Source: Diabrotica undecimpunctata (Eukaryota > Arthropoda > Insecta > Coleoptera > Chrysomelidae). From it: a stretch of DNA of 64,000 nt. Of the stretch, positions 21,661 through 36,153 are shown piece after piece. The DNA is taken from contig NC_092813.1 of assembly GCF_040954645.1 (NCBI RefSeq), positions 17,834,136 to 17,898,135 on the forward strand, read 5' to 3'. A model generated the notes under the pieces. That model was given only the letters and a program-made list of their open reading frames with translations. It had not been told where the DNA came from and made no database searches. Numbering within the stretch: position 1 is the first letter of the stretch; each line of letters opens with the position of its first letter. A program made the position numbers and the translations under genes.

Positions 21661-21666
21661 GTAAGT
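21661..21666 (+). promoter_or_regulatory. Splice-donor-like GTAAGT in LTR-element leader
   Basis: CTACTGTAAGTAC lies 37 bases before the start codon. Errantiviruses make env from a spliced RNA whose donor is upstream, so this could be the old donor. Whether it is used is unknown. Confidence 0.4.
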
Positions 21667-21697
21667 ACATTTTCCTTTTCATTCCTATTTTTGATTT

Positions 21698-23372
21698 ATG
21701 AGCACTTTCATTGATATTTCGCAAGACTCTGTTAATAATTTAAATGCTTTGCTTGAAAATCTCACATTGAATACTGAAATTGATTCTAACACCCGTATTA
21801 ACGCCGATCCCGATTTTACTCAACAAATCCCTACTATTATTATCACAGAAGTTGAAATGCCGTTTCTAAATGCCGATATTACTAGCCTATGTGCTACGTT
21901 GCCGGAATTTTCCACCGGAGATAATTTATCTACCTTTTTAAAATCGGTCGATAACTTGATTACATTCCTGGTAGGCCAACAGCTTACAGCTTCGCAAGAA
22001 TTTATCTTAAACTCTAACATTATTGCTCGTATCAAAGGCGAACCGCGGGATTTTCTTAATTATTCAAACAAAACAGCTTGGGCTGAAGTAAGGCCAGCGC
22101 TTTTAGCTAAGTACGGAGACAGACGCTCCGAAGATATTCTAGTTACTCAACTTTCTACGACTGTCCAGAAAAATCACGAATCTTATGATCAATACCACCA
22201 GAGAATTACAAGAAATTTAAACGATTTATTACAGCATACAACTCTTAATGATAACGTTGAAACTGTTAATTTTAAGACTCCCTATTTTAAAGATATAGCC
22301 TTAAAAACATTTTGCACAGGTATTAATGAACCATATGCCGAATATTTATCGCATTTTACAATAACTTCGCTTGAACAAGCGCTCCAAAAATGTATAGTTT
22401 ATGACAATCACAAATCTCAACAGAAATATATGAATTATTTAAAGACGCAACAAAATAACAAACCATTTTTACCAAAACAAAAACCTGCTAATACAAACCA
22501 GACATTTTTTAACAATAACCCAAATCCCACAAGAAATGTTTTTCAACCAAACTCTAACTTTTATCCGAGACAACCAAACTTCAACTCTTATCAGAGACAA
22601 CTAAACTCCAAATCTTATCAGAGACAACCAAACTTCAACTCTAATCCGAGACAAAACTTTTCTCAAGCGAATTCTAACTTAACATCAAGAAACAATGCCC
22701 ATCAGAATACAAATTTTGCTACTAGGCCAAACGCCAATGCAACTCCTAACTCTAATTTTAATTCTTTTAGAAATAATCCACAAAATAATAACAATTTCAA
22801 TAGACAAATCCGAAATCCCCAACCTGAAAGATATCATGCTACCCCAATGACTCAGGTACAGACTATCGCCACAAGAAATGAACCCATGGATTTGGATGCG
22901 TCCACTATTAGACGTACGCATCATTTTAACATTAATGCAAACTCAGATGAAAATTTCGAATACAGCAGCATCCTTACCACAAATGAATCCATTACCATAG
23001 ATGGCATCAAATTCAACAGAAAGTCAAATCAAGAAATCCACGTACCAGATATCATACCCATGGAACTTATTGCAAACCACGAAATCATAATCGAAAAATT
23101 GAGAATCCCAGAAACGCATGGACAAATTCAACCTATCGAGATGATCGCTAATTTACCGCAACTTTCCACTGGAGTCAGCATCACTGCACTAATAATCATC
23201 TTATTTGTGTCATCGATCCTAACAATATTCCTACTGAAGAAAAGAAAACGTATTTCCAAAATCCTTTTCGGACCTAAGCTAGACACAGCCCAAATCCAAA
23301 TTTTAGAAGAACTAGTAGCAGAAGTATCAAGAACTTCGAGGACGAAGTCAAATCTCACCGAGGGAGAAGAAA

Positions 23373-23377
<5 letters not shown>
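21698..23377 (+). CDS. Gag-like protein fused in frame to an Env-like membrane-anchored tail
   Basis: A 559-residue open frame starting ATGAGCACT after the leader. Residues 1-250 look like a Ty3/gypsy capsid region (LPEFSTGDNLSTFLKSVDNL, IKGEPRDFL, LLAKYGDRRSEDILV, ALQKCIVYDNH), with no zinc knuckle. Residues 250-390 are Asn/Gln/Arg-rich with imperfect NFNSYQRQ repeats. From about 415 the sequence changes to an Env-type stalk (IPMELIANHEIIIEKL, PIEMIANLPQLSTG), a membrane segment at about 493-513 (ALIIILFVSSILTIFLL) followed by KKRKR, and a 45-residue tail. The stop TAA overlaps the start of the 3' LTR, as env does in this virus group. Pol is missing. The join is in frame and the whole is unbroken. 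Gag and Env assignments are from motif memory; a searched profile would settle them. Confidence 0.75.
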
Positions 23378-23911
<534 letters not shown>

Positions 23912-23965
23912 AACTCTTAAATATTGGGGAAATCTGCAAGAAAGACTCTAATGTGTATCAATTGT

Positions 23966-24013
23966 TTCGCCGAACGTTTTCGCCAAAGAGAATTAATTTG
24001 GCTTCTTCAGGGC
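23966..24013 (-). ncRNA. Hammerhead-like fold, PLE-B B1 3' repeat
   Basis: In sense CCCTGAAGA, AGCCAAA, loop, TTTGGC, GAAAACG. The CUGAAGA core fits CUGANGA exactly, and stem II is six perfect pairs. After GAAA the helix III and NUH site are unclear (ACGTTCGGCG), so this is a family resemblance rather than a complete match. Confidence 0.5.
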
Positions 24014-24075
24014 TGAAAGAGAATAAATTATAATTAGCTACCATATATTATCTATTAAAACATTATTGATCTTAC
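24013..24075 (-). other. 63-nt intron candidate, B1 3' repeat
   Basis: Sense GTAAGA at 24075, TAGCTAAT branch-like site, TTTATTCTCTTTCAG acceptor at 24013. Same length in the copies at 27287-27349 and 31640-31702. The acceptor lies directly before the ribozyme-like core. Confidence 0.5.
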
Positions 24076-24567
24076 CGTAACTTAGAATTGTAGAGTTAGA
24101 ATATTAAAAAACATTGCTAGTAACATAGTGGTGTTTTTTGTTACTATGTGCAAAAAAAAAAGTTTTTTATAAGGTTTGAAATGTATGGTAGCTTTGAACT
24201 TGACACGTAAAGGCTTACCCAAGGTTAATCGAAAAACCCAATGTAACTACATTTAAAAGGAGGTAATTCTTTGAATTGTCGGCAATAACTAAATTTTTGA
24301 TTTTCAGACAGTTAAAAGTGAGGTTCTGTTTGAGCCAGAACGCAAGCGCTGACAACTTCATTAGTTCGTATGAATCTTTATGTCGTTAAGGTTCATTGGT
24401 AAGAAACGAATGAATTTAAATCCCAGTAAAGGGAAATATTATTTTAATTTTCTTTATTTAATTATATTATATTGTTCATGTACTATTGAACCTTATTGAG
24501 ATGTATCTAAGAAAAGCAAGGGAATGTTATATATTTTTTGTTAATTAAAATTAATTATAAAGGTATG

Positions 24568-27134
24568 TCAGTTGTTAATGGATATATCAGTCAAGTTAGT
24601 TATCTGTGATATAGTATTGTTCTTGGTATCTGATTTAAGTAACAGGTGGTATATATCGCTTAGATTCTTGATGTCACTCTTAACATTAATGGAGAAATCG
24701 TTAAGGAAAATATAAGACATTTCAATGAACTCCCTTTTAGATTTATTGTTCTCACGGTGGAGAATTGTGGTGTTAGTATAGTCCATGAGATGACCAGTGG
24801 AATGGACATGTTTGGCTAATGCACAACGGTCAGGGTGAAGTCGAGAATCACTTTTGTGTAGTGTAATACGTGATTTTAATAATTGAGATGTTTGACCGAT
24901 GTAGGAATTGTTTCAAGAGAGACATGGAATGTTGTAGACAATATTACTAAGCCTATCTATGGGAGTCTTATCTTTTATCTTAGAATAAAGATTATTAATT
25001 GTTAGGGCTGATCTACAAGCCACATTAAGTTTAATGTTGTTATTATTATTGCCAAAGCTATTTTCAACACTTTTCAGAATCCTTGTTAACCCCGGAGTGA
25101 TATCTCTGAAATATGGTAATAAAAAATATTTGTTTATAGGAGTATCCGAGACTGGGTTCCCACTTAAGACATCAGGATCAGCATTGTTAGTCGCGAAGGA
25201 AAGTGAAATATCTTCGTCATGGATAGTATTAAACAAAATCTTATTAACTAATGGTGTTGGATAAGCGTTTGAAATAAAAAGTGTCTGTAGGATTTGTAGG
25301 TTTTTTGTATGAAATGAAGGATCTGATAGTTTTGTTACTCTATTTTTCATCTGTTTGATTAAGTTGACTTTGGTAGAATTATTATGGTATGAGTTGTAGT
25401 TAAGGTATCTACCAGAATGGGTCGGTTTTTGATACCAATCTATTTTGATGTTGTTGGTTTCCCTGATCATCCTTATGTCGAGAAAGGGGACGGACCAATT
25501 ACCATCTTCCCTCTCTATAGTGAACTGGATGTAGGGGTCATAACCATTAAAAGTATCTAATAGTTCATCTACCTTGTCATTGGGTATAGCCAAAATGATA
25601 TCATCAACATATTTTTTAATAAATGGAATATTAAAGGATAGTAAAGGAATGACTGAGTCTAATACATAATCCTTAACGTAAGTTGCAATGATAGGAGAAA
25701 TCGTAGCTCCCATAGGGGTACCGAAAGTTTGTTGATAGAATTTATCATTAAATGAGAAGTAAGTGTTGTTAAAGAGAAATTCGACGATGCTGATGAATCT
25801 GTCGTAAGACATGGAACAACAACCTCTAATACGGTCCCAGTTGATCTCTATTGATGTCAAACATATTCTTAGATGAACATTGCTGAATAAGGATACAACG
25901 TCAAGGCTAACGAGGACATAATTTGATGGTAGTATGTAGCCATTATATTTATTTACCATCTCAAAAGAATGTTTAATGTAATATTGACTTTCATAATTAT
26001 ATGCATTAGTAAGTATGTCTGTAACAAAAGCTGAGATATTTTCAGTGGGTGTTCCAATGGAAGCTACTATGGGACGAACCGATAGTGTTGGTTTGTGGAT
26101 TTTTGGCAAAGCATAAAACTTTGCAATGTTCCCATTATATGTTGTTAGTTTTTTCTTTGTGTTACGGTCAATCACATTGGAAGAGGCTAAGGATGCGATT
26201 AATGTATTGCTTTTCCTTTGCAGAGAAGAAGTGGGATTGGATGTAAGTGAAACATAAGATCTATCATTATTTATAAGAGAAGAACACAGTTGTAAGTAGT
26301 GAGTTCTTTCTAAGATGACTGTAACATTACCTTTATCTGCTTTTATAACTAAGAGCTCAGGATTGTATTTAAGAAATTTTTTAGTTTTAGTATATAAGTT
26401 ATGAAAAAAAGTATTAGATGATTTAGAAGTATTCAAAATGTGATTAGTGATAATGTTGGTGGTTCTTGATCGGATTAAGTTTTGTTCTAATTCAGATGGC
26501 AATGAAGAAATTATGTATTCTAAGTCTGCTAAAAGTGTTTTTACTTGAAAATCTTTTCCTAACTTTGGTTCGATGCTAAATTTATTTCCTAATGCCAAGA
26601 AACCTAGAATATCATCAGGAATAGTTGTGGTAGATAAATTTTTAATCCATTTTGGATCAGTTTTAAGAACAGATTTACAACAGGACTGATATAGTGAGTT
26701 AATTTTTTGATATTGTCTGATTTAATTGAATAAAATATTTTATTATATCTAATAGATTGAATATGTGAAAATTGCATCCAATCATATTCCGAGGTTGATC
26801 TAATGATTTCGGTTTTTTGTTCAGTGAGTGATTTTTCTAACTGTTTGAGAACTCTATGATTGGTTGCAATCTCAACATTTAAAAGTTTGCTATCTAACCT
26901 GATAATTTGTTGACATCCCTGCAATTGCCAGAAACCATTTCTGTGAATATAGTTTTGGACAGAGGAGGTAGCATGAACAATGTGTTTTGGTGTTATACCT
27001 TTAGAACGACATGACAATAAAAAAAGTCTCCGATTCCTTTCTTTTGCTAGTCTGACATTAGTTTTTTGGTAATCCTTGAGCAACCTCAACGCCTCAGCAC
27101 CATAATTAACCCGTATGTTGTTATAGAACTCCAT
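24568..27134 (-). pseudogene. PLE-B protein (RT plus GIY-YIG), copy B1
   Basis: N-terminal part from MEFYNNIRVNYGAEALRLL (27134), with KGITPKHI, runs to a frameshift at a poly-A run of six (26703-26708 on the plus strand as T); the family frame needs seven. The RT follows (VIKADKGNVTVIL, YALPKIHKP, RPIVASIGTPTENI, VSLDVVSLFSNVH, GTPMGATISPIIATYV, KYVDDIILAI near 25600-25615). A TGA at 24913-24915 replaces the Cys just before NNSYIGQTSQ, so the GIY-YIG domain is cut off; it then continues in frame to 24568. Two lesions in about 850 codons suggest a young copy. Confidence 0.9.
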
Positions 27135-27240
27135 GTTCCTTTAAAAAGAAAAGAAATTTAATCTTTGCAGATTAGTTAAATAGTAAACTCTTAAATATTG
27201 GGGAAATCTGCAAGAAAGACTCTAATGTGTATCAATTGTT

Positions 27241-27289
27241 TCGCCGAACGTTTTCGCCAAAGAGAATTAATTTGGCTTCTTCAGGGCTG
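27241..27289 (-). ncRNA. Hammerhead-like fold, B2/B1 repeat
   Basis: Same bases as the B1 3' repeat fold, including the CUGAAGA core and six-pair stem. Confidence 0.5.
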
Positions 27290-27349
27290 AAAGAGAATAA
27301 ATTATAATTAGCTACCATATCTTATCTATTAAAACATTATTAATCTTAC
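27287..27349 (-). other. 63-nt intron candidate, B2/B1 repeat
   Basis: Sense GTAAGATTAAT at 27349 and TTTATTCTCTTTCAG ending at 27287. This copy is the one best placed to be spliced, as it precedes the B1 frame. Confidence 0.5.
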
Positions 27350-27720
27350 CGTAACTTAGAATTGTAGAGTTAGAATATTAAAAAACATTGCTAGTAACAT
27401 AGTGGTGTTTTTTGTTACTATGTGCAAAAAAAAAGTTTTTTATAAGGTTTGAAATGTATGGTAGCTTTGAACTTGACACGTAAAGGCTTACCCAAGGTTA
27501 ATCGAAAAACCCAATGTAACTACATTTAAAAGGAGGTAATTCTTTGAATTGTCGGCAATAACTAAATTTTTGATATAAATATAAATAAATATTATTTTGA
27601 TTTTCTTTATTTAATTATATTATATTGTTCATGTACTATTGAATCTTATTGAGATGTATCTAAGAAAAGCAAGGGAATGTTATATATTTTTTGTTAATGA
27701 AAATTAATTATAAAGGTATG

Positions 27721-28366
27721 TTAGTTGTTAATGGATATATCAGTCAAGTTAGTTATCTGTGATATAGTATTGTTCTTGGTATCTGATTTAAGTAACAGGT
27801 GGTATATATCGCTTAGATTCTTAATGTCACTCTTAACATTAATGGAGAAATCGTTAAGGAAAATATAAGACATTTCAATGAACTCTCTTTTAGATTTATT
27901 GTTCTCACGGTGGAGAATTGTGGTGTTAGTATATTCCATGAGATGACCAGTGGAATGGACATGTTTGGCTAATGCACAACGGTCAGGGTGAAGTCGAGAA
28001 TCACTTTTGTGTAGTGTAATACGTGATTTCAATAATTGAGATGTTTGACCGATGTAGGAATTGTTGCAAGAGAGACATGGAATGTTGTAGACAATATTAC
28101 TAAGCCTATCTATGGGAGTCTTATCTTTTATCTTATAATAAAGATTATTAATTGTTAGGGCTGATCTATAAGCCACATTAAGTTTAATGTTGTTATTATT
28201 ATTGCCAAAGCTATTTTCAACACTTTTCAGAATCCTTGTTAACCCCCGAGTGATATCTCTGAAATATGGTAATGAAAAATATTTGTTTATAGGAGTATCC
28301 GAGACTGGGTTCCCACTTAAGACATCAGGATCAGCATTGTTAGTCGCGAAGGAAGGTGAGATCAAT
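27721..28366 (-). pseudogene. PLE-B copy 2 (B2), C-terminal part only
   Basis: An open stretch of about 210 codons from FATNNADPDVLSGNP through the intact GIY-YIG region (CNNSYIGQTSQ, Cys present) to the family stop. The RT is missing: at about 28366 the sequence flips into the inverted copy B3 with an AGATCAATA microhomology. The first few residues of the frame come from the junction. Confidence 0.85.
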
Positions 28367-28579
28367 AAGATCAATAATGTTTTAATAGATAATATATGGT
28401 AGCTAATTATAATTTATTCTCTTTCAGCCCTGAAGAAGCCAAATTAATTCTCTTTGGCGAAAACGTTCGGCGAAACAATTGATACACATTAGAGTCTTTC
28501 TTGCAGATTTCCCCAATATTTAAGAGTTTACTATTTAACTAATCTGCAAAGATTAAATTTCTTTTCTTTTTAGAGGAAC
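28367..28579 (+). repeat. PLE-B 5' repeat of B3, truncated
   Basis: Begins AGATCAATAATG, three bases into the intron candidate, so its GT donor is lost, but it keeps the acceptor and the ribozyme-like fold. It leads to the ATG at 28580. Confidence 0.75.
28428..28471 (+). ncRNA. Hammerhead-like fold, B3 leader
   Basis: CCCTGAAGAAGCCAAA, loop, TTTGGCGAAAACG, same as the other PLE-B copies; here it is in the leader of the B3 transcript. Confidence 0.5.
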
Positions 28580-31147
28580 ATGGGGTTCTATAACAACATA
28601 CGGGTTAATTATGGTGCTGAGGCGTTGAGGTTGCTCAAGGATTACCAAAAAACTAATGTCAGACTAGCAAAAGAAAGGAATCGGAGACTTTTTTTATTGT
28701 CATGTCGTTCTAAAGGTATAACACCAAAACACATTGTTCATGCCACCTCCTCTGTCCAAAACTATATTCACAGAAATGGTTTCTGGCAATTGCAGGGATG
28801 TCAACAAATTATCAGGTTAGATAGCAAACTTTTAAATGTTGAGATTGCAACCAATCATAGAGTTCTCAAACAGTTAGAAAAATCACTCACTGAACAAAAA
28901 ACCGAAATCATTAGATCAACCTCGGAATATGATTGGATGCAATTTTCACATACTCAATCTATTAGATATAATAAAATATTTTATTCAATTAAATCAGACA
29001 ATATCAAAAAAAATTAACTCACTATATCAGTCCTGTTGTAAATCTGTTCTTAAAACTGATCCAAAATGGATTAAAAATTTATCTACCACAACTATTCCTG
29101 ATGATATTCTAGGTTTCTTGGCATTAGGAAATAAATTTAGCATCGAACCAAAGTTAGGAAAAGATTTTCAAGTAAAAACACTTTTAGCAGACTTAGAATA
29201 CATAATTTCTTCATTGCCATCTGAATTAGAACAAAACTTAATCCGATCAAGAACCACCAACATTATCACTAATCACATTTTGAATACTTCTAAATCATCT
29301 AATACTTTTTTTCATAACTTATATACTAAAACTAAAAAATTTCTTAAATACAATCCTGAGCTCATAGTGACAAAAGCAGACAAAGGTAATGTTACAGTCA
29401 TCTTAGAAAGAACTCACTACTGACAACTGTGTTCTTCTCTTATAGATAATGATATATCTTATGTTTCACTTACATCCAATCCCACTTCTTCTCTGCAAAG
29501 GAAATGCAATACATTAATCGCATCCTTAGCCTCTTCCAATGAGATTGACCGTAACACAAAGAAAAAACTAACAACATATAATGGGAACATTGCAAAGTTT
29601 TATGCTTTGCCAAAAATCCACAAACCAACACTATCGGTTCGTCCCATAGTAGCTTCCATTGGAACACCCACTGAAAATATCTCAGCTTTTGTTACAGACA
29701 TACTTACTAATGCATATAATTATGAAAGTCAATATTACATTAAAGATTCTTTTGAGTTGGTAAATAAATATAATGGCTACATACTACCATCAAATTATGT
29801 CCTCGTTAGCCTTGACGTTGTATCCTTATTCAGCAATGTTCATCTCAGAATATGTTTGACATCAATAGAGATCAACTGGGACCGTATTGGAGGTTGTTGT
29901 TCCATGTCTTACGACAGATTCATCAGCATCGTCGAATTTCTCTTTAACAACACTTACTTCTCATTTAATGATAAATTCTATCAACAAACTTTCGGTACCC
30001 CTATGGGAGATAAGATTTCTCCTATCATTGCAACTTACGTTATGGATTATGTATTAGACTCAGTCATTCCTTTACTATCCTTTAATATTCCATTTATTAA
30101 AAAATATGTTGATGATATCATTTTGGCTATACCCAATGACAAGGTAGATGAACTATTAGATACTTTTAATGGTTATGACCCCTACATCCAGTTCACTATA
30201 GAGAGGGAAGATGGTAATTGGTCCGTCCCCTTTCTTGACATAAGGATGATCAGGGAAACCAACAACATCAAAATAGATTGGTATCAAAAACCGACCCATT
30301 CTGGTAGATACCTTAACTGCAACTCATACCATAATAATTTTACCAAAGTCAACTTAATCAAACAGATGAAAAATAGAGTAACAAAACTATCAGATCCTTC
30401 ATTTCATACAAAAAACCTACAAATCCTACAGAAACTTTTTATTTCAAACGCTTATCCAACATCATTAGTTAATAAGATTTTGTTTAATACTATCCATGAC
30501 GAAGATATTTTACCTTCCTTCGCGACTAACAATGCTAATCCTGATGTCTTAAGTGGGAACCCAGTCTCGGATACTCCTATAAACAAATATTTTTCATTAC
30601 CATATTTCAGAGATATCACTCCGGGGTTAACAAGGATTCTGAAAAGTGTTGAAAATAGCTTTGGCAATAATAATAACAACATTAAACTTAATGTGGCTTG
30701 TAGATCAGCCCTAACAATTAATAATCTTTATTCTAAGATAAAAGATAAGACTCCCATAGATAGGCTTAGTAATATTGTCTACAACATTCCATGTCTCTCT
30801 TGCAACAATTCCTACATCGGTCAAACATCTCAATTATTGAAATCACGTATTACACTACACAAAAGTGATTCTCGACTTCACCCTGACCGTTGTGCATTAA
30901 AAAACATGTCCATTCCACTGGTCATCTCATGGACTATACTAACACCACAATTCTCCACCGTGAGAACAATAAATCTAAAAGAGAGTTCATTGAAATGTCT
31001 TATATTTTCCTTAACGATTTCTCCATTAATGTTAAGAGTGACATCAAGAATCTAAGCGATATATACCACCTGTTACTTAAATCAGATACCAAGAACAATA
31101 CTATATCACAGATAACTTACTTGACTGATATATCCATTAACAACTAA
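28580..31147 (+). pseudogene. PLE-B protein (RT plus GIY-YIG), copy B3
   Basis: Starts MGFYNNIRVNYG. Lesions: a run of eight A at 29006-29013 (seven needed); a TGA at 29421-29423 where B1 has Leu after ERTHY; and a one-base loss near 30899-30903 after RCAL in the GIY-YIG domain. The RT between is open (SLDVVSLFSNVH, FGTPMGDKISPIIATYV, KYVDDIILAIPND near 30100-30130). The GIY-YIG start (CNNSYIGQTSQ, about 30802) is intact. The C-terminus resumes in another frame (KHVHSTGHLMDYTNTT) and ends at 31147. Confidence 0.9.
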
Positions 31148-31639
31148 CATACCTTTATAATTAATTTTCATTAACAAAAAATATATAACATTCCCTTGCT
31201 TTTCTTAGATACATCTCAATAAGATTCAATAGTACATGAACAATATAATATAATTAAATAAAGAAAATCAAAATAATATTTCCCTTTACTGGGATTTAAA
31301 TTCATTCGTTTCTTACCAATGAACCTTAACGACATATAGATTCATACGAACTAATGAAGTTGTCAGCGCTTGCGTTCTGGCTCAAACAGAACCTAACTTT
31401 TAACTGTCTGAAAATCAAAAATTTAGTTATTGCCGACAATTCAAAGAATTACCTCCTTTTAAATGTAGTTACATTGGGTTTTTCGATTAACCTTGGGTAA
31501 GCCTTTACGTGTCAAGTTCAAAGCTACCATACATTTCAAACCTTATAAAAAACTTTTTTTTTTGCACATAGTAACAAAAAACACCACTATGTTACTAGCA
31601 ATGTTTTTTAATATTCTAACTCTACAATTCTAAGTTACG

Positions 31640-31702
31640 GTAAGATCAATAATGTTTTAATAGATAATATATGGTAGCTAATTATAATTTATTCTCTTTC
31701 AG
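31640..31702 (+). other. 63-nt intron candidate, B3 3' repeat
   Basis: G-GTAAGATCAATAATG donor at 31640, acceptor TTTATTCTCTTTCAG ending at 31702. Confidence 0.5.
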
Positions 31703-31746
31703 CCCTGAAGAAGCCAAATTAATTCTCTTTGGCGAAAACGTTCGGC
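31702..31746 (+). ncRNA. Hammerhead-like fold, B3 3' repeat
   Basis: Same core and stem as other PLE-B copies; one change downstream (CGGCAAAAC for CGGCGAAAC). Confidence 0.5.
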
Positions 31747-31838
31747 AAAACAATTGATACACATTAGAGTCTTTCTTGCAGATTTCCCCAATATTTAAGA
31801 GTTTACTATTTAACTAATCTGCAAAGATTAAATTTCTT

Positions 31839-32040
<202 letters not shown>

Positions 32041-32061
32041 AGTTTTTAATAATTTATAATA

Positions 32062-32672
32062 CAGGGTGGGTCAATACTATACTTACTTATGTTTATGCGT
32101 TTTTATTCATATATCGAGTTCGACAAAAGCTATCAACATGCGGTGTGCGTCATTTTGTTACGAATTTAATTCAGTTTCATTATAATTTACAATAAATAGG
32201 TGATTCCATTAAACATTTAAAAAAAAAACAAATTTTAATTTTTTCTATTCGAAAGTACTCTCTACCTATGACAATTAAAACTAAATGCAATTGTTTTATA
32301 GTAGATGTAAATTAAATCTTCGATATTCTTTCTAATGACACTAATTCCGTTAAAATCGGTTGATCCAAACCAAAGTTATAGGTATTTATCCACAAATACT
32401 TTCCCACTCTCTCCCACTTTTTATTTGAAAAAATAAAAAAAAGTACTTGAACAACTTTATGCAGAATTTAGGTCTCTTTCTGGTTTACTTATTTAACACT
32501 TGGTATAATTGGGCATATTTCCTAAAAAACTGGTTTTCAAAGTTTTCTTCACAGGTTACGCCCCCTAGCGGTTAACCCAGAAACTTGAAAGTTATTTCTA
32601 GAATCTCTATATATCAGAAACATGAATAGTTTCTGATATATACCCGAGAGATCGGCTTATTGGACCACCCGG
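32062..32672. mobile_element. Mariner-type MITE
   Basis: Starts CAGGGTGGGTCAATA and ends in the complement of CCGGGTGGTCCAATA, with TA on both sides (32060-32061 and 32673-32674). 611 bp, no coding frame. The ends resemble those of the element at 35201 (CAGGGTGAGTCA), so a related transposase may have moved it. Confidence 0.6.
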
Positions 32673-32679
32673 TATATAT

Positions 32680-33642
32680 ATACAATAAGTAAGTTCCAAA
32701 AAAAAAATAAATCTTTTGGTCACGAGGATATCGGCCAAAGGAGAAATAATAAAAGGAAATCACAGTTCAATCTAAAAGAATACAAAGATGGTAGGTAAGA
32801 ATATAAAAAAACATAGAAAAATAACTTACGAATGGTGAGTGAGAAAAGTTAAGGTGTAAAACAAACACACCATTCTCTTAGTATCCGTGGTCAAAATATT
32901 AAAGTTGAAATATTAGCTTAAATGTTCATATGTAGTCGAATTCATGTATAACCATAAGAAAAAGATTACTTAAAAGGTGAAAAAAAAATGTATAAAAACT
33001 ACTGCGAGGCACTAGAAAAACCCGTCACATTGTACGTAAAAAAACTTATTAACAGTAAAGTGTAGAGATAAAAACAAAAAATTTTACAAAACACACTGGA
33101 ACAGAGCTGTTATTCTAACAAAGTTAACGTTTAAAAAAAATCTTATACTTCACTTTAGGGCGCATCTCAAATTCAAACATTCCAGCCGGAAAACAAAGTT
33201 AAGTTACCGGTATTTTCGTTGAAGTAATTGTATGTCATTTCATAGTTGTGCGTCGGGACAACTTATTGGAAGTATGAGATGAGTATGCGCAATACAACAA
33301 GAGCGCAAACCAGCAACGCAGAGGACGTTGAAGAAAATAAAATTATTTGATTGGAATGTCTACAAAACCAATTTGCAGTAAAGGAAGGTTGAAATCTGAA
33401 ATTTATTATGGCGATTAAGTCGAGGAATGAGGAATGAAAATATGGATTGTGAAATAGATAAAGCTTTATGTAAATTAGAAATGAGTCAGTATAAATGTAA
33501 AAGGTTGGATATACGGAAGTACTAATGGGGAATAAAAAGAAGGTTGATAGGTAACTAAGATGTCATATATGTGTCAGATGATAAATGGTCAAAGGGAACG
33601 GAGATGATACCGTCTGGAAGCAAAAGAACTTCGAGAAATTCC
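32680..33642 (-). other. Probable 3' untranslated region of PLE-C
   Basis: No frame is visible. It directly follows, in sense, the PLE-C stop codon region and has no second copy in the window, so its element border is unknown. Confidence 0.35.
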
Positions 33643-35200
<1,558 letters not shown>

Positions 35201-35710
35201 CAGGGTGAGTCATGAGGAACTTTACATACTTCTACCATATGTAGAGTCCCTCAGGGAGCATATCATGTGGCCACTAAAAAATGTCAACTCCTCTTCTTTA
35301 TTAATTAACAGGGTGATTTGTGTAATTGACCATTTATTTCATTTTACTGTAGTGTTTATACGGCTCATTTGATTTTTTTAATTTTTGCATGATACAGTAC
35401 ACTACTATCAAGCATTCGACTGGTATTAGCTAAACTAAAAAATTCCAGGACTAGCTTTGGAAAAATTAATTTAGGGATTCGTATTAAATATTACACCCTG
35501 TATAAATTTTTTTTAAAATGCAATAAGTGATTTTCAAACTACATAAATAGCCAATGAAAACGACATATGCGACAATGTTGTCGCACTTTTAATAAATTTT
35601 TAGTGAACGATCAAATCTTACCAAAAATAGAACAACCATAATGAAGTATCAAATTATAAGGTATTAATTTAAACAAATGTTATAAATTTCAAACATTTTA
35701 ATTAAAATGA
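35201..35710 (+). repeat. Left inverted repeat of the DD41D element
   Basis: Pairs with 37350-37859 at about 97 percent identity by eye; the match ends near TTTAATTRAAATGA. Confidence 0.88.
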
Positions 35711-36153
35711 GTTCCTACAACATAATCTAATACGTAGAAAATTAACATCTTTACTGTCAATTTGTATTATCTCTACGATAGAATCAATTGTTTTTCAATT
35801 TTAAATTTTTACTCATAGATCGTATTGGGGCATTATTTTCGATAAATAATAAATTAAATTGATTAAAAAGTCAAACCTCTTGTATGTGTTAGTTTTTGTT
35901 GATTGTAAATGATTAAAATTTTATGTCAAATAATAATACATTGCATCAACTGTACTAAATAAAAATAAATCTAAAAAAGTTTAAAATGAAGGTTGGCGTT
36001 GACCGTTTGACGTTTGTTGATATTTTATACCCATTGTCATTATTGTCATTATTAATTGTTATTTATGTGTACAAGAATACATATTTCTTCTGTCATATCT
36101 ACGTTAAGTACATTGTGTTAGTTTTGGTAGAGCTTTTGTTACTTTCGTTCAAA

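Larger units (their letters stand above)
27135..27720 (-). repeat. PLE-B terminal repeat between B2 and B1
   Basis: Serves as the 3' end of B2 and the leader and promoter region of B1. It holds an intron candidate (27287-27349) and the ribozyme-like fold (27241-27289). If used, the intron would be in the B1 5' untranslated region. Confidence 0.75.

Noticed and set aside
26049..26246. 65-codon plus-strand frame, repeated at 29470-29667 on the minus strand
   Set aside because: Antisense shadow of the PLE-B RT in both copies.
35986..36153. N-terminal 56-residue extension of the DD41D transposase, looking like membrane helices
   Set aside because: Low-complexity hydrophobic reading of the upstream region; the ATG at 36154 gives the usual transposase length and start.
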